Source of the DNA: Anaerocolumna sp.
Lineage (GTDB): Bacteria; Bacillota; Clostridia; Lachnospirales; Lachnospiraceae
Direction: 5' to 3'
Assembly (NCBI GenBank): GCA_029256035.1
Contig: JAQSYR010000047.1
Coordinates: 1 to 10,859 of the forward strand
Length of the DNA stretch: 10,859 nucleotides
In this document: piece after piece, positions 5,871 through 10,859 of the stretch
Position numbering within the stretch: position 1 is the stretch's first letter
Layout: each line of letters starts with the position of its first letter
Made by a program: the position numbers and the translations under genes
The notes under the pieces: generated by a model
Database searches by the model: none
Seen by the model: only the letters and a program-made list of their open reading frames with translations
Told to the model about the DNA's origin: nothing

Positions 5871-8474
5871 ATGGAAGAGAATATCTTTGATAAGGTTCAT
5901 GAGGTAGACCTAAAAAAGACTATGGAAACATCATATATTGATTATGCCATGTCTGTAATAGCTGCCCGTGCACTACCGGATGTAAGAGATGGTCTGAAAC
6001 CGGTGCAAAGAAGAATATTATATGCAATGATAGAGTTAAATAATGGTCCGGATAAACCCCACCGTAAATGTGCGCGTATTGTCGGAGACACCATGGGTAA
6101 ATATCATCCACATGGTGACAGCTCTATCTATGAAGCATTGGTAAAATTAGCCCAGGATTTTTCAACTAGATATCCGTTAATTGACGGACATGGAAACTTT
6201 GGTTCTGTAGATGGTGATGGCGCAGCAGCCATGCGTTATACAGAAGCAAGATTAAGTAAGATTTCCATGGAAATGTTATCAGATATTAACAAAGATACCG
6301 TTGATTTTTCACCAAACTTCGATGAAACAGAAAAAGAGCCAAATGTACTTCCTTCCAGGTATCCCAACCTTTTGGTTAATGGAACATCAGGAATTGCTGT
6401 TGGTATGGCAACAAATATTCCTCCCCACAATTTAAGGGAAATTATTAATGCTGTACTTAAAATGATAGATAATAACATTTTAGAAGATAGAGATACCTCC
6501 ATTGAAGAATTACTTGAAATTGTAAAAGGGCCTGACTTTCCAACAGGTGCAACTATTCTAGGAACAAGAGGAATAGAAGAGGCTTACCGTACAGGTCGAG
6601 GTAAAATCAGGGTTCGTGCCGTTAATGATATTGAGACTATGTCAAATGGTAAAAATAGAATTATAGTGACTGAATTACCTTACATGGTTAATAAAGCAAG
6701 ATTAATTGAAAAAATTGCTGAACTTGTTAAAGATAAAAAAATTGATGGAATAACAGAACTAAGAGATGAATCAGATCGTACTGGTATGCGTATCTGTATT
6801 GAGTTACGCCGTGATATTAATGCTAATGTTCTTTTAAATCAATTATATAAACATACCCAGATGCAGGACACTTTTGGTGTTATTATGTTAGCACTGGTGA
6901 ATAATGAACCACGAGTTTTAAATTTACATGAGATGCTAAAATATTATATTTTACATCAGGAAGAAGTTGTAACAAGAAGAATAAAGTATGATTTAAATAA
7001 AGCAGAAGAAAGAGCCCATATTTTACAAGGGTTATTAATTGCACTTGATAATATTGATGAAGTCATTCGAATTATCAGAGGATCTCAAAATGGAAATGAT
7101 GCCAAATTAAAATTAATCGACAAATTTCAATTAACAGATGTTCAGGCTCAGGCAATTATAGATATGAGACTTCGTGCCTTAACAGGATTGGAAAGAGAAC
7201 GTCTCGAAAATGAGTATGCAGAATTAATGGAAAAAATCGCAGAATTCAAAGCAATTTTAGCGGATAAAAAGAAATTATTAACAGTTATCAAAGAAGAGAT
7301 TACAGTTATTAGGGATAAATTTGGAGATGATAGAAGAACATCCATTGGGTTTGATGAAGATGATTTATCCATGGAAGATTTAATTCCAAACCAGAATACA
7401 GTAATAGCTATGACGCATTTAGGATATATTAAGAGAATGACAATTGATAACTTTAAGAGTCAGCACCGTGGAGGTAAAGGTATAAAAGGAATGCAGACCA
7501 TTGATGAAGACTTCATTGAAGATTTATTAATGACTACAACTCATCATTATATCATGTTCTTTACTAATAAAGGGCGTGTATATCGACTAAAAGCATACGA
7601 AATACCTGAATCAGGACGTACTGCAAGGGGTACTGCAATCGTTAATTTGTTGCAATTATTACCAGAAGAAAGAATTTCAGCCATTATATCTTTGAAAGAA
7701 TATCAGGATAACAAATACCTATTTATGGCAACAAGAAAAGGTATTGTGAAAAAAACTCCAATCAAAGATTATGAAAATATAAGAAAAACAGGATTGCAGG
7801 CAATTAATTTAAGAGAAGATGATGAATTAATTGAAGTTAAGACAACGAATAATAAAAAAGATATTATCTTAGTTACAAAGAACGGACAGTGTATCCGTTT
7901 TAATGAACGAGATGTAAGAGCTACCGGCCGTACTTCTATGGGTGTTATTGGAATGAACCTTGATTTAAATGATGAAATTATAGGTATGCAGATGAATACT
8001 CAAGGTGAAAGTTTATTAATAGTATCGGAAAACGGCATGGGTAAACGTACTGAAATGAGTGAATTCACAGTACAAAGAAGAGGCGGAAAAGGTGTAAAAT
8101 GCTATAAAATTACAGACAAAACAGGTTATGTAGTTGGTGTAAAAGCTGTTAATGAAGATAATGAAATTATGATTATTACAACACAAGGAATTATTATTCG
8201 TCTGTTTATAAACGGAATATCTAAATTAGGCAGAATTACTTCCGGTGTTAAATTAATTAATATGGATATTGAAAATGATATAACAGTTGCAAGTATAGCA
8301 AAAGTAAGAGAGAGTAGTGAACAAATTTCAGAAGAAGAAATGATTAAACAGTTAGAGAAGGAACTCGAAGAAGAAACTGAAAAAATAGATTCTATTTCTG
8401 AAGAGGCTGATAATGACTATGAATCTGAATCTGAAGTAGAATCTGAAACAGAATATGAAACAGAATCTGAATGA
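5871..8474 (+). CDS. gyrA: DNA gyrase subunit A, with acidic C-terminal tail
   Basis: GyrA cuts and rejoins the gate segment and wraps DNA. The 867-residue protein begins with the winged-helix core: the catalytic tyrosine is Y123 in AAAMRYTE, and the quinolone-determining region reads HPHGDSSIYEA with S84 and E88, the susceptible form common in Gram-positives. A tower and coiled-coil gate follow (about 340-490). The six-bladed C-terminal domain has a GyrA-box-like QHRGGKG at 531-537 and an exact QRRGGKG at 735-741. From about residue 814 the chain becomes very acidic (about 25 of 54 residues are Asp or Glu) and ends in alternating X-Glu. Bacillus GyrA, at about 820 residues, lacks such a long tail. 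In E. coli an acidic tail modulates DNA wrapping; the same role here is inference. The start follows GGAGG at 5859-5863. Confidence 0.98.
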   Translation: MEENIFDKVHEVDLKKTMETSYIDYAMSVIAARALPDVRDGLKPVQRRILYAMIELNNGPDKPHRKCARIVGDTMGKYHPHGDSSIYEALVKLAQDFSTRYPLIDGHGNFGSVDGDGAAAMRYTEARLSKISMEMLSDINKDTVDFSPNFDETEKEPNVLPSRYPNLLVNGTSGIAVGMATNIPPHNLREIINAVLKMIDNNILEDRDTSIEELLEIVKGPDFPTGATILGTRGIEEAYRTGRGKIRVRAVNDIETMSNGKNRIIVTELPYMVNKARLIEKIAELVKDKKIDGITELRDESDRTGMRICIELRRDINANVLLNQLYKHTQMQDTFGVIMLALVNNEPRVLNLHEMLKYYILHQEEVVTRRIKYDLNKAEERAHILQGLLIALDNIDEVIRIIRGSQNGNDAKLKLIDKFQLTDVQAQAIIDMRLRALTGLERERLENEYAELMEKIAEFKAILADKKKLLTVIKEEITVIRDKFGDDRRTSIGFDEDDLSMEDLIPNQNTVIAMTHLGYIKRMTIDNFKSQHRGGKGIKGMQTIDEDFIEDLLMTTTHHYIMFFTNKGRVYRLKAYEIPESGRTARGTAIVNLLQLLPEERISAIISLKEYQDNKYLFMATRKGIVKKTPIKDYENIRKTGLQAINLREDDELIEVKTTNNKKDIILVTKNGQCIRFNERDVRATGRTSMGVIGMNLDLNDEIIGMQMNTQGESLLIVSENGMGKRTEMSEFTVQRRGGKGVKCYKITDKTGYVVGVKAVNEDNEIMIITTQGIIIRLFINGISKLGRITSGVKLINMDIENDITVASIAKVRESSEQISEEEMIKQLEKELEEETEKIDSISEEADNDYESESEVESETEYETESE
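8418..8471 (+). repeat. Low-complexity GAA-NNN repeat encoding the (X-Glu)9 end of GyrA
   Basis: The last 18 GyrA codons alternate strictly between GAA and another codon (TAT, TCT, GTA or ACA), giving Glu at every second residue. GAATCTGAA recurs three times, and a GAAACAGAA-type unit twice. Such six-base units are prone to slippage, so the tail length may vary between strains. Confidence 0.85.
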
Positions 8475-8602
8475 TATTTGTATTATTTTATAATAGGGGG
8501 AACATTGAAAAATCACTGTTGAATCCTCAAAATAAAGTAAAAATATCAGAATATTTAGATAAGGCTTATTTTAAAAGTGAAGGGAGTATAGTATGCGAAT
8601 AA
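8471..8602 (+). CDS. Candidate small ORF bridging gyrA and the fumarase alpha gene
   Basis: A 43-codon frame starts with the ATG of an ATGA overlap with the gyrA stop and runs across the whole spacer. It ends ten bases inside the downstream gene. The predicted product starts MIFVLFYNRGN, contains KVKISEYLDKAYFKSEG and ends SIVCE. I do not recognise it. The frame has no good Shine-Dalgarno at the ATG, though the ATGA overlap would allow reinitiation. A GGGGG run at 8496-8500 could serve a start further in, but no ATG follows it in frame. In AT-rich DNA a frame this long can occur by chance. It may also be a decayed remnant or merely leader sequence. Confidence 0.25.
   Translation: MIFVLFYNRGNIEKSLLNPQNKVKISEYLDKAYFKSEGSIVCE
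8489..8494 (+). promoter_or_regulatory. Possible -10 element ahead of the fumarase alpha gene
   Basis: A perfect TATAAT lies 15 bases after the gyrA stop. No convincing -35 is found at 16-18 bases upstream (the region codes for the GyrA tail), and there is no TG extension. It may give independent expression of the fumarase gene, but AT-rich sequence makes chance matches common. Confidence 0.25.
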
Positions 8603-9435
8603 TAAATACAGATATAATTATTGAAAATATAAAAGAAATGTGCATTGAGGCCAATTATTATTTGTCCAATGATATGGAATGTGGGATAAAAGAATCGGTA
8701 GAAAAAGAAAAATCTCCTTTGGGAAAGCAAATACTGGAACAATTAAGTGAAAACATAGAAATTGCGAAGGCTGATAATATACCAATATGTCAGGATACAG
8801 GAATGGCAATTGTTTTTATAAAACTTGGTCAGGAGGTGCATATTGAAGGCATAAATCTGGAAGATGCAATAAATGAAGGAATAAGATTAGGTTATAAAGA
8901 AGGATATCTAAGAAAATCAGTGGTAGGTGATCCTTTCATTCGTAATAATACAAAAGATAATACGCCGGGAATCATTCACTATGAAATTGTACCAGGATCA
9001 AATATTGAATTAACAGTTGCTCCAAAGGGGTTTGGTAGTGAAAATATGAGTAAAATTTACATGTTAAAACCTTCTGATGGTTTAGAAGGTGTAAAAAAAG
9101 CAGTGGTTGAAACAGTAAAATTAGCCGGTCCCAATGCGTGCCCACCTATTGTAGTAGGTATTGGCATTGGAGGAAGTTTTGAGAAATGTGCTTTATTAGC
9201 AAAAAAAGCTTTAACTAGAGAATTAAATAAACATTCTGAAATTGAGCATATAAAAGAATTAGAAGAAAATTTAAAAGATGAAATTAATAAATTAGGAATT
9301 GGACCCGGAGGTTTAGGCGGAGTTATTACCGCTTTAGGTGTAAACATAGAAACATATCCAACTCACATAGCTGGTCTGCCTTTGGCTATTAATATTTGCT
9401 GTCATGTTAATAGACATGTATCAAGAATAATATAG
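8593..9435 (+). CDS. Class I fumarate hydratase, alpha subunit (TtdA / FumA N-terminal type)
   Basis: Class I hydro-lyases of this family add or remove water at fumarate/malate (or L-tartrate/oxaloacetate) using an oxygen-sensitive [4Fe-4S] cluster. The 280-residue alpha subunit matches the N-terminal half of single-chain FumA. Three conserved cysteines, the expected cluster ligands, are visible: C66 in PICQDTG, C183 in NACPPIVVGIGIGG and C199 in FEKCA. The GPGGLGG loop near 236-242 is also typical. Sequence alone does not separate fumarase from tartrate dehydratase; fumarase is more likely for a housekeeping copy next to gyrA. GAAGGGAG at 8579-8586 sits six bases before the ATG. The beta subunit gene follows after 240 bases. 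The cytoplasmic enzyme would serve the reductive TCA branch or succinate formation in an anaerobe. Confidence 0.92.
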   Translation: MRIINTDIIIENIKEMCIEANYYLSNDMECGIKESVEKEKSPLGKQILEQLSENIEIAKADNIPICQDTGMAIVFIKLGQEVHIEGINLEDAINEGIRLGYKEGYLRKSVVGDPFIRNNTKDNTPGIIHYEIVPGSNIELTVAPKGFGSENMSKIYMLKPSDGLEGVKKAVVETVKLAGPNACPPIVVGIGIGGSFEKCALLAKKALTRELNKHSEIEHIKELEENLKDEINKLGIGPGGLGGVITALGVNIETYPTHIAGLPLAINICCHVNRHVSRII

Positions 9436-9502
9436 ATTAATTTAGAATAATTTCTGAAAATAATAATTAACTAAGTGACAAAACACTAATATAGCGTAAG
9501 GA

Positions 9503-9540
9503 ATGATTCTAGTTACAATATGGAATGGAACACGAATCAT
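9503..9540. repeat. Inverted repeat between the two fumarase genes
   Basis: ATGATTC (9503-9509) and GAATCAT (9534-9540) are perfect seven-base inverted arms separated by 24 bases. No T-run follows, so it is not a standard terminator. The arm separation would suit a dimeric DNA-binding protein, but there is no direct support for an operator. Confidence 0.3.
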
Positions 9541-9561
9541 AGATTGATTTTTAGATGAATA

Positions 9562-9588
9562 TTAACATGAGAATAGAAAAATTATAAT
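9562..9588 (+). promoter_or_regulatory. Candidate promoter for the fumarase beta gene
   Basis: TTAACA (9562-9567, one mismatch from TTGACA) and a perfect TATAAT (9583-9588) are separated by 15 bases, shorter than the ideal 17. Transcription would start near 9594-9596, giving a leader of about 80 bases. The start region is covered by a DnaA box. Confidence 0.4.
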
Positions 9589-9589
9589 T

Positions 9590-9598
9590 TTATACACA
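9590..9598 (+). promoter_or_regulatory. DnaA box TTATACACA over the putative fumarase beta transcription start
   Basis: The site matches TTWTNCACA exactly and is the same nine bases as the box at 1326-1334 in the origin. It lies directly after the TATAAT at 9583-9588, where a bound protein would block RNA polymerase. Confidence 0.55.
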
Positions 9599-9643
9599 AA
9601 ACAGCAGGAATTAAGTAGAATATGTTGGATAAATCATTGTTTT

Positions 9644-9652
9644 TGTGGATAA
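9644..9652 (-). promoter_or_regulatory. Perfect DnaA box TTATCCACA on the minus strand
   Basis: TGTGGATAA on the + strand is the reverse complement of the strongest DnaA box. It lies 24 bases before the GTG start of the fumarase beta gene and faces the box at 9590-9598. A weaker similar sequence, GTTGGATAA, is at 9624-9632. Confidence 0.65.
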
Positions 9653-9675
9653 AATGATGGAATAGGAGAGTCAGT

Positions 9676-10233
9676 GTGAATAAGTATATTAATATGCCAC
9701 TAACAGAGGATATGGTTTGTGATTTAAGGGCAGGGGATTATGTATATATTACTGGAACAATATATACAGCAAGGGATGCCGCTCATAAAAGATTATATGA
9801 AAGTATGATTGAGGGAAAAGAAATTCCCATGGATCTAAAAAATAACATTATATACTATTTAGGACCTACACCAGAGAGAGATGGACAGGTTATTGGATCT
9901 GCAGGTCCAACAACTAGCAGTAGGATGGATAAGTATACCCCTATGCTATTAAATAATGGACTCAAAGGGATGATTGGTAAGGGTAAGAGAAATAAAGAAG
10001 TAATGGAATCAATTATAAAAAATAAATGTGTATATTTTGCAGCAGTTGGGGGTGCTGGTGCTATATTATCAAAAAAGATATTAAAATCAACAGTAATAGC
10101 GTATGATGATTTAGGAACAGAGGCCATAAGAGAATTATATGTAAAAGATTTTCCCGTTATTGTAGTTATAGATAGCATAGGAAATAACCTTTATGAAACT
10201 GAAACAAGTAAATATTGTACCAGTGAGTTCTAG
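9676..10233 (+). CDS. Class I fumarate hydratase, beta subunit (TtdB / FumA C-terminal type)
   Basis: This is the partner of the alpha subunit; the two form the active Fe-S hydro-lyase. The 185-residue length is typical of stand-alone beta subunits. Conserved blocks include GDYVYITGTIYTARDAAHKR (about 15-34), GPTPERDGQVIGSAGPTTSSRMD (about 57-79), the substrate-loop GMIGKGKRN (about 92-100) and AAVGGAGAIL (about 116-125). The start is GTG at 9676, chosen because AGGAG (9664-9668) lies seven bases upstream and the frame opens there; an in-frame ATG only comes at residue 7. The 240-base gap with its own candidate promoter and DnaA boxes suggests partly separate expression from the alpha gene, unusual for obligate partners. 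Fumarase versus tartrate dehydratase cannot be settled by sequence reading. Confidence 0.92.
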   Translation: MNKYINMPLTEDMVCDLRAGDYVYITGTIYTARDAAHKRLYESMIEGKEIPMDLKNNIIYYLGPTPERDGQVIGSAGPTTSSRMDKYTPMLLNNGLKGMIGKGKRNKEVMESIIKNKCVYFAAVGGAGAILSKKILKSTVIAYDDLGTEAIRELYVKDFPVIVVIDSIGNNLYETETSKYCTSEF

Positions 10234-10343
10234 AATATTAAATAAGTTTTAGATGAAACAAGGAATTTTGTATAATATAGTTGAGTTATATATATAGATT
10301 TAAAAAAGAGTCAAGATTGGGCAAAAATAGTTTTAGAAATCAG

Positions 10344-10372
10344 TTGACAAATGAAATTACTTTTGCTATACT
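10344..10372 (+). promoter_or_regulatory. Strong sigma-A promoter of tRNA-Ser
   Basis: A perfect TTGACA (10344-10349), a 17-base spacer and TATACT (10367-10372) with an extended TGC just before the -10 form a near-ideal housekeeping promoter. The start is expected near 10379, about 60 bases before the mature tRNA. A/T-rich DNA upstream may act as an UP element. Confidence 0.85.
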
Positions 10373-10382
10373 AACTAATGCG

Positions 10383-10399
10383 TCTGACGGGAAGTCAGA
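10383..10399 (+). other. 5' leader hairpin of the tRNA-Ser transcript
   Basis: TCTGAC (10383-10388) and GTCAGA (10394-10399) form a perfect six-pair stem with a GGGAA loop, right at the expected 5' end of the transcript. A related CTGACG...GTCAG repeat lies at the same place behind the next promoter (10693-10715). Confidence 0.6.
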
Positions 10400-10439
10400 T
10401 AATAGTTAATTAAATATAAAATATTTAAGTTCAGAATTT

Positions 10440-10527
10440 GGAGAAATACTCAAGAGGCTGAAGAGGCGCCCCTGCTAAGGGTGTAGGTCGTTTACGCGGC
10501 GCGAGGGTTCAAATCCCTCTTTCTCCG
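10440..10527 (+). tRNA. tRNA-Ser (anticodon GCU)
   Basis: This 88-base class II tRNA reads AGC and AGU codons. The acceptor stem pairs GGAGAAA (10440-10446) with TTTCTCC (10520-10526), with discriminator G10527. The anticodon stem CGCCC/GGGTG encloses loop CTGCTAA, with anticodon GCT at 10474-10476. A long variable arm (about 10484-10502) is diagnostic for serine. The T arm GAGGG-TTCAAAT-CCCTC is at 10503-10519. The 3' CCA is not encoded and must be added enzymatically. A T-rich run (10528-10538) follows immediately; with the tRNA fold upstream it may end transcription, although no separate hairpin is seen. Stand-alone transcription from its own promoter is likely. Confidence 0.97.
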
Positions 10528-10542
10528 TTTTATTTTTTAGGT

Positions 10543-10562
10543 TGCATATGAAATGTTATGCA
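10543..10562. repeat. Short inverted repeat between tRNA-Ser and the rRNA promoter
   Basis: TGCATA and TATGCA are six-base inverted arms around an eight-base loop. The element is short, AT-rich and without a following T-run. It may be chance. Confidence 0.2.
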
Positions 10563-10636
10563 CTAGATAATAAAAAGATGCTAAAGTAATAATATTAATT
10601 AACTGGCATATAGAATCAATTGATACACTTATTTAA

Positions 10637-10684
10637 AATAAAAATAAAAAAAGTGTTGACATCATCTTGGTTTTATGATAGAAT
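10637..10684 (+). promoter_or_regulatory. Strong promoter of a ribosomal RNA operon, with UP-like element
   Basis: A perfect TTGACA (10656-10661), a 17-base spacer and TAGAAT (10679-10684) follow an A-rich stretch (10637-10652) that resembles an UP element. The promoter has no open reading frame downstream and leads into a structured leader, as expected for rRNA. The 16S gene itself is not in the window, so the target is inferred. Confidence 0.8.
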
Positions 10685-10692
10685 ACTTTTTG

Positions 10693-10715
10693 CTGACGCG
10701 ACAACAACTTGTCAG
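10693..10715 (+). other. 5' leader inverted repeat of the rRNA transcript
   Basis: CTGAC and GTCAG form a five-pair stem with a 13-base loop, nine bases after the -10 element. It shares CTGACG and GTCAG with the tRNA-Ser leader hairpin at 10383-10399. Confidence 0.45.
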
Positions 10716-10792
10716 AAAAAACAAATGATGGAAGCTAAATTATTAGTTAAAATCATTAATTGAACATTGATAATTGAACAGTGAAACAACCC

Positions 10793-10815
10793 TGAAAATT
10801 CTAAAAAAATTTTCA
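10793..10815 (+). other. AT-rich hairpin in the rRNA leader
   Basis: TGAAAATT (10793-10800) and AATTTTCA (10808-10815) are perfect eight-base arms around a CTAAAAA loop. It could be part of the structured leader; the low GC content makes it weak. Confidence 0.4.
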
Positions 10816-10816
10816 T

Positions 10817-10841
10817 TTCAAACATCGAAAGATGATTTGAA
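10817..10841 (+). other. GAAA-tetraloop hairpin in the rRNA leader
   Basis: TTCAAA-CATC pairs with GATG-A-TTTGAA to give ten base pairs with one bulged A (10835), closed by a GAAA tetraloop (10827-10830), a stable GNRA loop. It would sit close to the 5' side of 16S and could matter for processing or antitermination. Confidence 0.55.
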
Positions 10842-10859
10842 CGAACGTATTTAATATGT

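Larger units (their letters stand above)
10691..10859 (+). other. Probable pre-16S rRNA leader (operon continues beyond the window)
   Basis: No reading frame of note occurs here. The leader contains a 5' inverted repeat (CTGAC 10693-10697, GTCAG 10711-10715) and a direct repeat AATTGAACA (10758-10766 and 10772-10780). The surrounding ACATTGATAATTGAACAGTG resembles conserved pre-rRNA spacer sequence of clostridia, as remembered. Two further inverted repeats follow (10793-10815 and 10817-10841). The start of 16S (AGAGTTTGATC-like) is not reached before the edge. rRNA operons near oriC are common in Firmicutes. Confidence 0.65.

Noticed and set aside
5954..6140. Quinolone-resistance substitutions in GyrA
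   Set aside because: The region reads HPHGDSSIYEA, with S84 and E88, the usual susceptible residues in Gram-positive bacteria, so no resistance change is supported.
9057..9347. Minus-strand 96-codon frame inside the fumarase alpha gene
   Set aside because: It mirrors the conserved Fe-S motif region of the real gene and has proline-rich shadow composition with no start signals.
10248..10276. TATAAT at 10271-10276 after the fumarase beta gene as a promoter
   Set aside because: The -35 region is weak (TTTAGA), and a near-perfect promoter for the tRNA lies about 90 bases downstream. AT-rich DNA yields such matches by chance.
10758..10780. Duplicated AATTGAACA as a CRISPR-like or mobile-element repeat
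   Set aside because: There are only two copies, nine bases long, within an rRNA leader that resembles conserved clostridial pre-rRNA sequence; no spacers, inverted ends or transposase are present.

Overview
The window is an AT-rich, single-orientation chromosomal segment with the classic replication-origin gene order of Firmicutes: dnaA, dnaN, yaaA (S4 domain), recF, gyrB, gyrA. These are followed by a two-subunit class I iron-sulfur fumarase, a serine tRNA, and the promoter and leader of what is almost certainly a ribosomal RNA operon whose 16S gene lies just past the right edge. Low GC, AGGAGG-type ribosome binding sites, the two-subunit Fe-S fumarase and protein sequence style point to an anaerobic clostridium, probably a Lachnospiraceae-like lineage. 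That placement is inference, not proof.

Left part (1-1337). dnaA starts at base 3 but is not intact. The sequence is correct DnaA through the Walker A motif. It then jumps, with a frame change near bases 549-553, to the C-terminal part (sensor II and DNA-binding domain IV). About 95 residues of the AAA+ core are missing, including Walker B, sensor I and the arginine finger. DnaA is normally essential, so this is either an assembly or sequencing artefact or a real mutation needing a second initiator source. The 265-base dnaA-dnaN gap looks like an intact origin unwinding region: several DnaA boxes, a GC patch, a DnaA-trio array and an AT-rich tract.

Middle part (1338-8474). dnaN (sliding clamp), yaaA, recF and gyrB are tightly packed and probably co-transcribed; recF and gyrB overlap in TAATG. 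gyrA follows after a 133-base gap. GyrB and GyrA carry all expected catalytic residues. GyrA ends in a strikingly acidic tail with alternating Glu. A 43-codon reading frame bridges gyrA and the next gene.

Right part (8475-10859). The fumarase alpha and beta genes are separated by 240 bases. That gap contains a plausible promoter with a consensus-matching DnaA box over its expected transcription start and a second, perfect DnaA box 54 bases further on, suggesting that the initiator binds there. The last 626 bases hold no protein gene. They carry a strong TTGACA/TATACT promoter, tRNA-Ser(GCU), a second strong TTGACA/TAGAAT promoter with an A-rich upstream element, and a structured leader RNA. 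Both stable-RNA promoters are followed at once by a similar CTGACG...GTCAG inverted repeat. No CRISPR array, insertion sequence or phage gene was seen. The most notable items are the broken dnaA, the DnaA boxes ahead of the fumarase beta gene, and the shared leader hairpins.
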